Below are positions 33,180-41,840 of a stretch of DNA of 64,000 nt, one piece after another. Below the pieces are notes generated by a model, which was not told the DNA's origin, searched no databases, and saw only the letters and a list, made by a program, of their open reading frames with translations. The stretch lies in contig NZ_JYJG01000084.1 in NCBI RefSeq assembly GCF_000955955.1, positions 11,897-75,896 on the forward strand, read 5' to 3'. Both the position numbers and the translations under genes were made by a program. The stretch's first letter is position 1. The number at the start of each line of letters is the position of its first letter. The DNA is from Lentzea aerocolonigenes (GTDB taxonomy: Bacteria; Actinomycetota; Actinomycetes; Mycobacteriales; Pseudonocardiaceae).

Positions 33180-33971
33180 ATGCGTATTAAGGCTGCCCTG
33201 ATCGCGGTCGCTTTGACTGCTTTGTCCGCTTGCTCGGCCGGTGGAGCGTCCTCTTCGGACACCCTGAAGGTCGGCGTCTCGCCCGTCCCGCACGCGCAGA
33301 TCCTCAAGTTCGTGGCCGACAACCTCGCCGCGCAGAAGGGGCTGAAGATCGAGGTCGTCGAGTTCACCGACTACGTGCAGCCGAACACGGCGCTGGTCGA
33401 CGGTTCGCTCGACGCCAACTACTTCCAGACCGTCCCGTACCTGGCGACGTTCACGAAGGAGAGCGGCGCCGAGGTCGAGTGGGTCGCGCCCGTCCACGTC
33501 GAGCCACTGGGCCTCTACTCCAAGAAGGCCAAGAAGCTCGACGAGCTGCCGTCCGGTGCCAAGATCGCCGTCGCGAACGACGCCACGAACGAGGCGCGCG
33601 GCCTGAAGCTGCTGGAGGCGAACGGCCTGATCAAGCTCAAGGCCGTGGACCAGCCGACCGTGCGCGACGTGGCGGAGAACCCCAAGAACCTGCAGTTCGT
33701 ACCGCTGGAGGCCGCTCAGCTGCCCCGTTCGCTGGAGGACACCGACGCGTCGGTGATCAACGGCAACTACGCGATCGACGCGGGCCTCAAGCCGTCCACC
33801 GACGCGCTGGCGCTGGAGAAGGCCGAGGGCAACCCGAACGCCAACGGTCTGGTCACCAGGACCGAGCTGAAGGACGACAAGCGCATCCGCGAGCTGGCGG
33901 AGCTGCTCGGATCGCAGCAGGTCAAGGACTACATCAAGCAGACCTACAACGGATCCGTGATCCCGGTTTGA
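33180..33971 (+). CDS. metQ: methionine-binding lipoprotein
   Basis: The substrate-binding subunit of MetNIQ. ATG 33180 with AAGGA 6 bases upstream starts a lipoprotein signal (MRIKAALIAVALTALSAC, lipobox LSAC). The NlpA/MetQ fold is shown by VGVSPVPHAQILKFVADNLA, FTDYVQPNTALVDGSLDANYFQ, SLEDTDASVINGNYAIDAG and the C-terminal SQQVKDYIKQTYNG. Length 263 aa is standard. It ends the metNIQ operon, 54 bp before ispE. Confidence 0.95.
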   Translation: MRIKAALIAVALTALSACSAGGASSSDTLKVGVSPVPHAQILKFVADNLAAQKGLKIEVVEFTDYVQPNTALVDGSLDANYFQTVPYLATFTKESGAEVEWVAPVHVEPLGLYSKKAKKLDELPSGAKIAVANDATNEARGLKLLEANGLIKLKAVDQPTVRDVAENPKNLQFVPLEAAQLPRSLEDTDASVINGNYAIDAGLKPSTDALALEKAEGNPNANGLVTRTELKDDKRIRELAELLGSQQVKDYIKQTYNGSVIPV

Positions 33972-34025
33972 GATCCGCGGTGACCGGGGGAGGAGTCCGC
34001 GACCCCAGAACGCCCGTAGGCTGAC

Positions 34026-34991
34026 ATGGTGCTCGCAGTCGTTCCTCCCCCGGTCACGGTCCGCGTCCCGGCCAAGGTCAATCTGCACCTGGCCGTCGGT
34101 GACGTGCGCCCGGACGGCTACCACGACCTGGTGACCATCTTCCAGGCGCTCTCGCTGGTCGACGAGGTCACCGTCGCGGTGGCGGACGAACCCGGCGTCG
34201 AGTGCCACGGGGAGGGCGCCGACCAGGTGCCCACGGGAGCCTCGAATCTCGCGTGGCGCGCGGTTCGCCTGCTGGCCGCGCACGTCGGCAAGGACCCGGA
34301 CGACCCGAAGGTCCGCGTCGTCATCCGCAAGGCCATCCCGGTCGCGGGCGGCATGGCGGGCGGCAGCGCGGACGCGGCGGCTACCTTGGTCGGCCTGTCG
34401 TCGTTGTGGCGCCTGGAGATCAGCCGTGACGAACTGGCCGAGCTGGCCGGGAAACTCGGCGCGGATGTGCCATTTGCTCTGTACGGCGCAACGGCGTTGG
34501 GCACCGGCCGCGGCGAGCGGATCGTCCCGGTGCTGGGGCGTCACCAGTTCCACTGGGTGCTCGCGTTCGACCGGCGTGGACTGTCCACTCCGGACGTGTT
34601 CGACGAGCTGGATCGCCTGCGCCTGGAAGGAGACCCGCCGCGCGTCGGTGCGGTCGAGGCCGTGCTGGAGGGTCTGTCCTCAGGAGACCCGCGTCAGCTC
34701 GCGTTGTTGCTGGGCAACGACCTGCAGGCTGCGGCTGTGTCTTTGCGGCCGAACCTTCGCCGGACGTTGCGCGCGGGTGTCGACGCGGGTGCGTTGGCCG
34801 GCATCGTGTCCGGTTCCGGCCCCACGACGGCGTTCCTGTGCGAGGACGGCGACACGGCGGTGCGCGTGGCCGCTGAGCTGGCCGGTGCGGGTGTCTGCCG
34901 GACGGTTCGCGTGGCGCACGGGCCGGTGCCCGGTGCACGCGTGATCACCACGGAGGAGCCGAAGCCGGCTCCTCCCGAGGTGCACGCCTAA
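34026..34991 (+). CDS. ispE: 4-diphosphocytidyl-2-C-methyl-D-erythritol kinase
   Basis: IspE phosphorylates CDP-methylerythritol in the MEP isoprenoid pathway. GHMP-kinase motifs are [19 protein letters not shown] near the start, the ATP loop [15 protein letters not shown] and the C-terminal [13 protein letters not shown]. At 321 aa it is of usual size. AGG lies 6 bases before ATG 34026. In mycobacteria ispE follows ksgA directly; here metNIQ is inserted between them. Confidence 0.96.
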   Translation: MVLAVVPPPVTVRVPAKVNLHLAVGDVRPDGYHDLVTIFQALSLVDEVTVAVADEPGVECHGEGADQVPTGASNLAWRAVRLLAAHVGKDPDDPKVRVVIRKAIPVAGGMAGGSADAAATLVGLSSLWRLEISRDELAELAGKLGADVPFALYGATALGTGRGERIVPVLGRHQFHWVLAFDRRGLSTPDVFDELDRLRLEGDPPRVGAVEAVLEGLSSGDPRQLALLLGNDLQAAAVSLRPNLRRTLRAGVDAGALAGIVSGSGPTTAFLCEDGDTAVRVAAELAGAGVCRTVRVAHGPVPGARVITTEEPKPAPPEVHA

Positions 34992-35015
34992 CACGCTCAG
35001 GGGCTCCGCAGCGCC

Positions 35016-35375
35016 TCAGCGGAACTCGTGCGCGACCTCGATCGGACCGACCAGGTGCGCGTTGAACTCGTCGAGCTCCTCGGCCGGAACCCACAGCTCC
35101 AGAATGGTCCTGCCGCCGGCCTGCTGGACCGGATAATGCCGCAGGAACTCCGACTCGACCCGGAAGCGGGTGACGTAGCCGACCCCGTGGTGCGGCACGT
35201 TCCACTCCCGGGCGATCTTGATCGCGTACTCCTCGTCGAGCACGGGGTAGAAGATCGGCTGCTCGGGGAGACGGGGTGGCCAGGCGTGCCAGCCGGACTG
35301 CCGGACGAGTTCCAGCTCCTCCGGACCGGTCGGCCGCCACAGCACAGTGGTCTGCGTTTCCTCGTCCTGAACCAC
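35016..35375 (-). CDS. conserved small protein, annotated family 'ADP-ribosylation/crystallin J1'
   Basis: A 119 aa soluble protein beginning TTVLWRPTGPEELELVRQSGW and continuing PPRLPEQPIFYPVLDEEYA, KIAREWNV, GYVTRFRVESEFLRHYPVQ and LWVPAEELDEFNAHLVGPIEV. I recall this pattern from small proteins of many bacteria and fungi named ADP-ribosylation/crystallin J1, a label with no demonstrated activity. GTG 35373-35375 has GGAGGGG upstream. It is convergent with ispE, 24 bp apart. The 160 bp between its start and the divergent ABC-F gene hold the two promoters; no other gene is visible. Confidence 0.75.
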   Translation of the reverse strand: MVQDEETQTTVLWRPTGPEELELVRQSGWHAWPPRLPEQPIFYPVLDEEYAIKIAREWNVPHHGVGYVTRFRVESEFLRHYPVQQAGGRTILELWVPAEELDEFNAHLVGPIEVAHEFR

Positions 35376-35535
35376 CGTGCACCCCTCCGTGCTCCATCGA
35401 GTGGATCGTTCTGCCGACCTCGGAGCCTAGGAGCAGCCTGATCCCCCTGCCAGCGGATTTCGGGTGGGAGACCGTCGCTTTGGCCCTGGTAGGTAGCCTC
35501 TCCAGGGGCATTTCTTCTGAAGTCGTGAGGTTTTG

Positions 35536-37308
35536 ATGGCCAACCTGGTCAACCTGGAGTCCGTGTCGAAGTCGTTCGGCGTCCGTCCGCTGCTCGACGG
35601 CGTGTCGCTCGGCGTCAACGAGGGCGACCGGATCGGTGTCGTCGGCCTGAACGGTGGCGGCAAGACGACGCTGCTCGAGGTGCTGGCCGGGGTGGAACCG
35701 TCCGACGACGGCCGGGTGTCGCGGTCGCGCGATCTGCGGATGGCGGTAGTGACGCAGCGGACCGAGCTGCCGGAGGGCTCGACCGTGCGCCACGCGGTGA
35801 TCGACCCGCTCGGCTTCGACGCGGAGCACGAGTGGGCGGCGGACGCCCGTGTTCGGTCCATTTTGGACGGACTCGGGATCACGGCGCTGGGACTGGACTC
35901 CGTCGTCTCCACGATGTCCGGTGGCGAGCGGCGCCGGGTGGCGTTGGCCGCGGCGCTGATCCAGGACCTCGAGCTGCTCGTGCTCGACGAGCCGACGAAC
36001 CACCTCGACGTCGAGGGTGTGCGGTGGCTCGCGGAACACCTGCTGGCCCGCAAGTGCGCGCTGGTGGTCGTGACGCACGACAGGTGGTTCCTCGACACGG
36101 TCTGCAACCGCACGTGGGAAGTGGTGCACGGCAAGGTCGAGCAGTACGAGGGCGGCTACGCGGACTGGATCTACGCCCGTGCCGAGCGCACTCGCCTCGC
36201 CGACGTGCTGGAGGAGAAGCGGCAGAACCTGGCGCGAAAGGAGCTCGCGTGGCTGCGTCGCGGCGCGCCCGCCCGTACCTCCAAGCCGCGCTACCGGATC
36301 GAGGCGGCCGAGGCGTTGATCGCGGACGTGCCGCCGGTGCGGGACAACGTCGAGCTGCTGGCGTTCGCCAAGAAGCGCTTGGGTCGCACGGTGATCGAGC
36401 TCGAAGACTGCACACTGTCCATTCCGGACAGGGTGCTGGTGCGCGATTTGACGTGGCGCATCGGGCCGGGTGAGCGGATCGGTCTGGTCGGTGTCAACGG
36501 TTCCGGCAAGACGACGCTGCTGCGGTTGCTGGCGGGCGAGCGCGAACCCGAGACGGGCAAGCGGATCCAGGGCCAGACGGTGAAGATCGCGCACCTCTCG
36601 CAGGAGCTGCTCGACCTCGACGGGTCGATGCGCGTGCTGGAGGCGATCGAGGAGGTCGCGCGCCGGGTCGTCCTGGGCAAGTACGAGATGTCGGCGTCGC
36701 AGCTGGGCGAGCGGTTCGGGTTCTCGTCGCAGAAGCAGTGGACGCCGGTGTCGGACCTGTCCGGTGGCGAGCGGCGGCGGTTGCAGCTGTGCCGGTTGCT
36801 GATGGCCGAGCCGAACGTGCTGCTGCTCGACGAGCCGACGAACGACCTGGACATCGACACGTTGCAGCAGCTGGAAGATCTGCTCGACTCGTGGCCAGGC
36901 ACGCTGGTCGTGATCTCGCACGACCGGTACCTCGTCGAGCGCGTGTGCGACAAGGTCGTGGCGTTGTTCGGTGACGGCGGGCTGACCGACCTGCCCGGCG
37001 GGATCGAGGAGTACCTGAAGCGCCGCGACTCGTTGCGCGACAGGGAGAACGCTGCCGCCGCCCCGGCCGCGGACAAGGCGCCGTCGAACGCCGCCGACCA
37101 GCGTGCCGCCCGCAAGGAGCTGGCGCGGCTGGAGCGGCGCCTCGAGGTGCTGCACAAGAAGGAAGCCGAGCTGCACGCGGCTTTGGCCGAGGCCGCGACC
37201 GACCCCGACCGTTTGTTGAAGCTCGACGCCGAGCTTCGCGCCGTGCTGGCGGAGGAGTCCGACGTCGAAGCTCAGTGGATGTCGGCAGCCGAAGTCGTCG
37301 AGGGCTGA
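35536..37308 (+). CDS. ABC-F family ribosome-associated ATPase
   Basis: A 590 aa protein with two ABC domains and no membrane helices. First domain: GLNGGGKTTLL, MSGGERRRVALAAAL, LLVLDEPTNHLD. Second: GVNGSGKTTLL, LSGGERRRLQLCRLL, LLLLDEPTNDLD. The interdomain linker (about 230-290, with RQNLARKELAWLRRGAPARTSKPRYR) and the C-terminal charged coiled coil (about 505-590) are like Uup. ABC-F proteins act on the ribosome in translation rescue or antibiotic protection; which substrate class it belongs to is not decidable. GAGG precedes ATG 35536. A large hairpin follows its stop. Confidence 0.93.
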   Translation: MANLVNLESVSKSFGVRPLLDGVSLGVNEGDRIGVVGLNGGGKTTLLEVLAGVEPSDDGRVSRSRDLRMAVVTQRTELPEGSTVRHAVIDPLGFDAEHEWAADARVRSILDGLGITALGLDSVVSTMSGGERRRVALAAALIQDLELLVLDEPTNHLDVEGVRWLAEHLLARKCALVVVTHDRWFLDTVCNRTWEVVHGKVEQYEGGYADWIYARAERTRLADVLEEKRQNLARKELAWLRRGAPARTSKPRYRIEAAEALIADVPPVRDNVELLAFAKKRLGRTVIELEDCTLSIPDRVLVRDLTWRIGPGERIGLVGVNGSGKTTLLRLLAGEREPETGKRIQGQTVKIAHLSQELLDLDGSMRVLEAIEEVARRVVLGKYEMSASQLGERFGFSSQKQWTPVSDLSGGERRRLQLCRLLMAEPNVLLLDEPTNDLDIDTLQQLEDLLDSWPGTLVVISHDRYLVERVCDKVVALFGDGGLTDLPGGIEEYLKRRDSLRDRENAAAAPAADKAPSNAADQRAARKELARLERRLEVLHKKEAELHAALAEAATDPDRLLKLDAELRAVLAEESDVEAQWMSAAEVVEG

Positions 37309-37310
37309 TG

Positions 37311-37357
37311 GCGTATGCAAGTACTACCAACTGCGAGTTGGTAGTACTTGCACACGC
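37311..37357. terminator. long hairpin terminator between convergent genes
   Basis: Arms at 37316-37332 and 37336-37352 are perfect 17-bp complements (TGCAAGTACTACCAACT...) around a GCG loop, and four more pairs (GCGT/ACGC) extend the stem beyond one mismatch. It lies 2 bp after the ABC-F stop and 14 bp before the stop of the leftward DivIVA-repeat gene, so it serves both strands. Confidence 0.88.
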
Positions 37358-37371
37358 CCGAACAACAACGG

Positions 37372-38664
37372 CTAGCGGCCGCGGCGGCGCAGTTCGTTCG
37401 CCAGCATGGGCAGCAGCTCGTCGATGAACGACGTGTCGTAGCCCTGGCCGGAGAGCAGGGCATAGCTGAAGCGCGCCTTCAGGACCTCTTCCGAGGTCGC
37501 TCCGAGCATGCCGTCGAGCGCGACGCCGATCTCCTCGAGCATCCGGTCGACCTGCGCGGTGCGGTAGCCGCGCTGGCCGGACGCCGCCTGCGGGATCCGC
37601 AGCTGGCGCAGGTCCTTCCACGACTTCACCGTCGGCATGCTGCGGACCGGGCCGGAGAGCTGCTGCTCGATCTGGCTCAGGAAGCCGTCGACCTCGGTCT
37701 CGTCGTACCCGCGCCGTCCGATGAGCGGACGGGAGAACCTCACGTCGCGGATGTCCTTGCCGGTCAGGTTGTCCTGGCCGAGCAGGGTGGCCTCGATGCG
37801 GTCGAGGAACGCGTCCACCTGGGACTCCTGGTAGCCGCGGCGGCCGCGGGGAGGGCGGTGGAAGGCGATGTTGCGGATGTCCGCGGCCGTGAGCTTCGGA
37901 GCGTCGACGGCCTTGGGCTGCGCGGGTTGCTGCACCGGCGGTAACTGCTGGGGGCGTGGCGGCGGTTGTGGACGGCGCTGCTGGGGTCGTTGCTGTTGCT
38001 GCGGCAGCTGCGTGGTCGGGGGCGCCGGCTTGGCGGGCGGCGGCGCGGTCTCGAACATGAGCACCACGAGGTCGAGGAACGTGTCGACGTCCTCCTCGTC
38101 GTACCCGAAGGTGCCGGGCGCGGTCTCGCCGAACACCGCGTCCTGAACCTGCTGGGCCGTCAGGTTGTCCTGTCCGCGCAGGGTCGCCTCGATGCGGTCG
38201 AGGAACGCGTCGATCTGGCCCTCGTGGTACCCGCGCGTGCCCGGTCTGGGCTTGTGGAAGCGCACCGCGCCGACGTCGTCAGGAGACAGCCGCACCGCGG
38301 GTCTGAGCCCCTTCGACGTGGCGTGCGCACCCTGGGCGGGCGCACTGGCCTGCTGGCGTTGCGGAGTGGACCGCAGCGTGTCGGCCACCAGTTCCATGAA
38401 GACGTTGACCTCGTTCACGTCGTAGCCCGGATCCCGGATCGCGGTGCTGAACTTCACGTTGAGCACGTCCTCGCGCGTGAGGATGTCCCTGCTGCGCATG
38501 GTGTCCTCGACCCGGTCGAGAAATGCGTCCACCTCAGCCGCGTCGTACCCGCGCGCGCCCTTGGGGGGACGATGGAACGCGACGAGGGCCACGTCCTGCG
38601 CGGAAAGCAGAGGTGCCGGATGCGCGGGTAGGGAATGCTGCGCTCCGGGGCCGCCCCGATCCAC
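37372..38664 (-). CDS. protein of eight DivIVA-type repeats
   Basis: GTG 38662-38664 with AGGAGGAGG upstream gives 430 aa. Eight units of about 35-40 residues each follow the pattern LT-x-x-DV-x-x-x-x-F-x-x-x-x-x-G-x-x-GYD-x-x-EVD-x-FLD-x-I/V. Examples are GYDAAEVDAFLDRVEDTM, GYHEGQIDAFLDRIEATL, GYQESQVDAFLDRIEATL and GYDETEVDGFLSQIEQQL. A Pro/Gln-rich linker divides units 1-4 from 5-8. The unit is the short DivI1A domain from the N-terminus of Wag31/DivIVA, where it binds curved membrane. There is no long coiled coil, so this is not DivIVA itself. A multivalent membrane-curvature or polar-scaffold role is plausible. A four-unit relative is encoded at 41272-41691. Confidence 0.88.
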   Translation of the reverse strand: MDRGGPGAQHSLPAHPAPLLSAQDVALVAFHRPPKGARGYDAAEVDAFLDRVEDTMRSRDILTREDVLNVKFSTAIRDPGYDVNEVNVFMELVADTLRSTPQRQQASAPAQGAHATSKGLRPAVRLSPDDVGAVRFHKPRPGTRGYHEGQIDAFLDRIEATLRGQDNLTAQQVQDAVFGETAPGTFGYDEEDVDTFLDLVVLMFETAPPPAKPAPPTTQLPQQQQRPQQRRPQPPPRPQQLPPVQQPAQPKAVDAPKLTAADIRNIAFHRPPRGRRGYQESQVDAFLDRIEATLLGQDNLTGKDIRDVRFSRPLIGRRGYDETEVDGFLSQIEQQLSGPVRSMPTVKSWKDLRQLRIPQAASGQRGYRTAQVDRMLEEIGVALDGMLGATSEEVLKARFSYALLSGQGYDTSFIDELLPMLANELRRRGR

Positions 38665-38764
38665 CAATGACCTCCTCCTGCGTACCTGTACTGGGGAGTA
38701 TCGCGTTTCGCGTGGCATAACGTTTCGTCCTGATGGACCAAACGGCGCCACTACGATCGCGAAC

Positions 38765-40378
38765 ATGAGTCAGTTCGTGGATGTGATGCTGGCGACGGCC
38801 GCAAACGGCCGGGACAGGGGCATGACGACGGGTGAACCCGCCGCTCCCGTCCGCCGGACCTGGGCCGAGGTGCACGAACGCGCCCGGCGGATGGCCGGTG
38901 CGCTCGACGTGACGCCGGGCACCGCGATCGCCGTGCTCGCCGCCGAACCAGCCGTGATCGCCCCAGCCGTGCAGGCCGCATGGCTGTGTGGTGGCAGCGT
39001 CACGATGTTGCATCAACCCACACCACGCACCGACCTGGCCGAGTGGGCCGAGGACACGCTGCGGGTGCTCGCCATGATCGACTCTCGCCTGGTCCTGCTC
39101 GGCAGCCCGTTTGACGCCTTGTCTCCCGTGCTGGACCAGCACGGAATCCCTTATCGCAAGCTGTCCGAGCTCGACGGAGAGCCGATCGCCGCTCCTGTTC
39201 CCACCCCCGAGGATGCCACGGCACTGCTGCAGTTGACGAGTGGATCGACCGCCGATCCGAAAGCGGTCCGCATCACGCACCGCAACCTGATGGCCAACGC
39301 GCGCGGCATGGAGATCGCGGCGGCGCTGAATCCCGAGTCCGACGTGATGGTTTCGTGGCTGCCGCTGTTCCACGACATGGGGATGGTCGGGTTCCTGACC
39401 GTGCCGATGCTGTTCGGCCTGGAGCTGGTGAAGGTCACGCCGGTCGACTTCCTGTCGCGTCCGACGTTGTGGGCCGATCTGATCACCCGGTACCGCGGGA
39501 CGATCACCGCGGCGCCGAACTTCGCCTACGCGATCGTGGCTCGTCGTCTTGCGTCCTCTGCTGACTCTTTCGACCTCTCGTCGATGCGGCTGGCGTTGAA
39601 CGGGGCCGAGCCGATCGATCCGGCAGCGGTTGAGGCTTTCGTGTCGGCTGGGGCTCGCTTCGGGTTGCGTCCGGAGTCGATCCTGGCGGCTTACGGCATG
39701 GCGGAGACCACTCTGGGTGTGGCTTTCGCGCCGCTGTTCTCCGGTCTGTCCGTGGACGTGGTGGATGCGGACGCCGTCGAGGCGGATCATCGCGCTGAGC
39801 CTGCTGCTGAAGGGCGTGCGTTCCCGTTGCTCGGGCCGCCGTTGCCCGGCTTGGAGCTTCGGGTGGTTTCCGATTCTGGCTCGGTGCTCGGCGTGCGGGA
39901 CGTTGGTGAGCTGCAGATCCGCGGTGAGGCCGTGACTCCCGGCTACCTGACGGTGAACGGCCCTCTGGCCACTCAGGACTCCGAGGGCTGGCTGTCCACA
40001 GGCGACATCGGATATCTGGTGGAGGACGGACAGGTCGTCGTCTGCGGGCGGCGCAAGGACGTCATCATCATGGGCGGGCGGAACATCTATCCGACCGATG
40101 TGGAGCGTGCTGCCTGCTCGGTGGATGGTGTGCGGGCCGGCAACGCGGTGGCGGTGCGGCTGGACGCGGGGACGCAGCGGGAGCGGTTCGCCGTGGTGCT
40201 GGAGTCGAAGCTGGCGGGGGATGCCGAGGCGGAGAAGGCTCTCGTGAAGGAAGTGACGGCTCGGGTCGTGGATGCCGTCGGGTTGCGGCCGTTCGCGGTG
40301 GTGGTGCAGCCGCCGGGGACGTTGCCGAAGACGCCGTCTGGAAAGCTTCGCCGGTCCGCGGCGGCCGCGCTGGTCTAG
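38765..40378 (+). CDS. fatty acyl-AMP ligase (ANL superfamily)
   Basis: A 537 aa adenylating enzyme. Core motifs: LLQLTSGSTADPKAVRITH (A3, phosphate loop), SWLPLFHDMGMVGFL (typical of long-chain acyl-AMP ligases), LNGAEPIDP, AAYGMAETTLGVAF (A5), GWLSTGDIGYLVEDGQVVVCGRRKDVIIMGGRNIYPTDVE (A7-A8, given here only as landmarks) and PKTPSGKLRR (A10). Fatty acids are activated as acyl-adenylates, for CoA or for polyketide or lipid assembly. It corresponds in place to M. tuberculosis pks16 (Rv1013), itself an adenylating enzyme and not a PKS. No PKS or ACP gene adjoins it. It is divergent from the DivIVA-repeat gene. Confidence 0.9.
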   Translation: MSQFVDVMLATAANGRDRGMTTGEPAAPVRRTWAEVHERARRMAGALDVTPGTAIAVLAAEPAVIAPAVQAAWLCGGSVTMLHQPTPRTDLAEWAEDTLRVLAMIDSRLVLLGSPFDALSPVLDQHGIPYRKLSELDGEPIAAPVPTPEDATALLQLTSGSTADPKAVRITHRNLMANARGMEIAAALNPESDVMVSWLPLFHDMGMVGFLTVPMLFGLELVKVTPVDFLSRPTLWADLITRYRGTITAAPNFAYAIVARRLASSADSFDLSSMRLALNGAEPIDPAAVEAFVSAGARFGLRPESILAAYGMAETTLGVAFAPLFSGLSVDVVDADAVEADHRAEPAAEGRAFPLLGPPLPGLELRVVSDSGSVLGVRDVGELQIRGEAVTPGYLTVNGPLATQDSEGWLSTGDIGYLVEDGQVVVCGRRKDVIIMGGRNIYPTDVERAACSVDGVRAGNAVAVRLDAGTQRERFAVVLESKLAGDAEAEKALVKEVTARVVDAVGLRPFAVVVQPPGTLPKTPSGKLRRSAAAALV

Positions 40379-40683
40379 TAGAGGTCGTCCAGGGCTTGGA
40401 GTCGTTTGCGCAGCTCCCTCGCGCTTTTGCGGGGGAGTGCGCTGACGACGTGATCGAGGAGCCGGCGCTGTTGGACGGGATGAGGGCAGCACTCGCACTC
40501 GTCGACCGGGCTGTCGTACAGCCAGAGGCGGCGAGCGGGAGAGTCCGCGTACCGGACCCACGACTCGAGCGCGAGCGTGACGCTGCCCGGCCAGAGGTAG
40601 TTGCGGGTGCGTTCGATGCGGTCGATGTCTGCGATCAGCCGTCCGGACAGCCCGCGCAGCACGTCGGGGCGCTTAGGCGGCAT
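40375..40683 (-). CDS. conserved small hypothetical protein
   Basis: A 102 aa protein, unrecognised. It begins with a basic, helical part (RPDVLRGLSGRLIADIDRIERTR), has a Trp-containing middle (SWVRYADSPARRLWLYDS) and a cysteine motif ECECCPH at about residues 62-68, possibly metal-binding, then a basic amphipathic helix (PRKSARELRKRLQALDDLY). No signal or membrane segment. Its stop overlaps the acyl-AMP ligase stop (4-bp convergent overlap), and its start lies 36 bp after the pth stop in the same direction, so it may be the last gene of the rplY-pth unit. Confidence 0.72.
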   Translation of the reverse strand: MPPKRPDVLRGLSGRLIADIDRIERTRNYLWPGSVTLALESWVRYADSPARRLWLYDSPVDECECCPHPVQQRRLLDHVVSALPRKSARELRKRLQALDDLY

Positions 40684-40718
40684 GGACCTTTCGGTTGCTC
40701 ATGCCGTGATCGTACGGC

Positions 40719-41282
40719 TCAGTGGAAGGCGTTTTGGGCGGCTTCCAGGCCCTTGGTCACGAGCGCCTCGGTCGCGTCCGCCGCCCGGTCGATCTCCAAG
40801 GCGAGCTGCTTGCGCTCCACGGTGGAGAAGTCCTTCAGCACGTAGTCGGCGGGATCCTGGCGCCCAGACGGCCTGTCGACGCCGAAGCGGACGCGGTGGT
40901 AGTCCTTGGTGCCCAGGGACTTCGTGATGGAGCGGAGTCCGTTGTGGCCGTTGTCGCCGCCGCCGAGCTTCATGCGGATGGCGGCGAACGGGAGGTCCAG
41001 CTCGTCGTGGATCACGACGATCAGGGTGGGCTTGAAGAACTTCGCGGCGCTCGAGACCGGGCCGCCGGAGAGGTTCATGAAGCTACGGGGCTTGGCGAGC
41101 ACCACGCGGTGGCCGGAGAGCCGGCCCTCGACGATCTCGGCGCCTGACTTGTGGGCCTTGAACTTGCCGCCTACGCGGGCGGCCAGCTCGTCGAGGACCA
41201 GGAAGCCGATGTTGTGGCGGTTGCCCTCGTACTTCGGGCCCGGGTTGCCCAGGCCGACAATGAGGGCGAGGTCATCGTCCAC
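40719..41282 (-). CDS. pth: peptidyl-tRNA hydrolase
   Basis: Pth recycles peptidyl-tRNA dropped from ribosomes. Family motifs are LIVGLGNPGPKYEGNRHNIGF (with catalytic His; shown to landmark residues 7-26), KPRSFMNLSGGPV, VIHDELDLPF and the conserved GGGDNGHNGLRSI. Length 187 aa. GTG 41280-41282 has AGGAG 9 bases upstream and lies inside the end of the DivIVA-repeat gene (11-bp overlap), so the two are coupled. Confidence 0.96.
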   Translation of the reverse strand: MDDDLALIVGLGNPGPKYEGNRHNIGFLVLDELAARVGGKFKAHKSGAEIVEGRLSGHRVVLAKPRSFMNLSGGPVSSAAKFFKPTLIVVIHDELDLPFAAIRMKLGGGDNGHNGLRSITKSLGTKDYHRVRFGVDRPSGRQDPADYVLKDFSTVERKQLALEIDRAADATEALVTKGLEAAQNAFH

Positions 41283-41691
41283 GGAACCGCAACTCCTGCT
41301 CGAGGTCGTCCAGCAACGCGTCCACGGCCTGCACCTGGTATCCCTTGCCCAGCAGGCCGGACGTGGTGCTGAACCGGGTGTTGCGGACCTCGGTGGAGGT
41401 CATGGCACCCCGGCCGTCCAGGTTGGCCGCGGCGCGGGTGATGAAGGCGTCCACTTCGGCGCGATCGTAGCCGGTGCCGGCCTTCGGGAGCTTGCGCGCG
41501 TGCAGGTCGTCGCCGGTGGCCAGGCCCGTCGGCGGCACGATGCCGTTGCGGACCTGGTGCTCCAGCACGTGCAGGACGCCGTCGACGCTCAACGGGTCGT
41601 AGCCGTTCGGGACCGTGGCGAACCTGACGGTGCGCACGTGGTCCGGGTTCAGGCGGATCCGGCCTGCCAGTGCGTCCGCGACGATCTGCAT
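41272..41691 (-). CDS. four-unit DivIVA-repeat protein with uncertain start
   Basis: From ATG 41691 the 139 aa product carries three full DivI1A-type units (GYDPLSVDGVLHVLEHQV, GYDRAEVDAFITRAAANL, GYQVQAVDALLDDLEQEL). The last helix of an earlier unit precedes them. The earlier part of that unit is encoded in the same frame upstream (RPTEIRSKTFRRKRQGYDPE, about 41703-41766) but without ATG, GTG or TTG; the only candidate is CTG 41767-41769. The gene sits between rplY and pth, whose adjacency is otherwise conserved. It may start at CTG or have lost its 5' end. It overlaps pth by 11 bp. Confidence 0.78.
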   Translation of the reverse strand: MQIVADALAGRIRLNPDHVRTVRFATVPNGYDPLSVDGVLHVLEHQVRNGIVPPTGLATGDDLHARKLPKAGTGYDRAEVDAFITRAAANLDGRGAMTSTEVRNTRFSTTSGLLGKGYQVQAVDALLDDLEQELRFRGR

Positions 41692-41779
41692 GAACTCGTT
41701 GACCTGCTCCGGGTCGTAACCCTGCCGCTTGCGGCGGAAGGTCTTGGAGCGGATCTCGGTCGGCCGCAGGTATGCGGAC

Positions 41780-41814
41780 GGCGCGCCACCCCCCTCGTGA
41801 GGAGGTGGCGCGCC
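41780..41814 (-). terminator. terminator after rplY
   Basis: GGCGCGCCACC (41780-41790) and GGTGGCGCGCC (41804-41814) form a perfect 11-bp stem. It lies 27 bp after the rplY stop in the direction of transcription and just upstream of the first coding-like sequence of the DivIVA-repeat gene. Confidence 0.85.
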
Positions 41815-41840
41815 GTCAGTCCGGCCCGACGTGATGGGGC

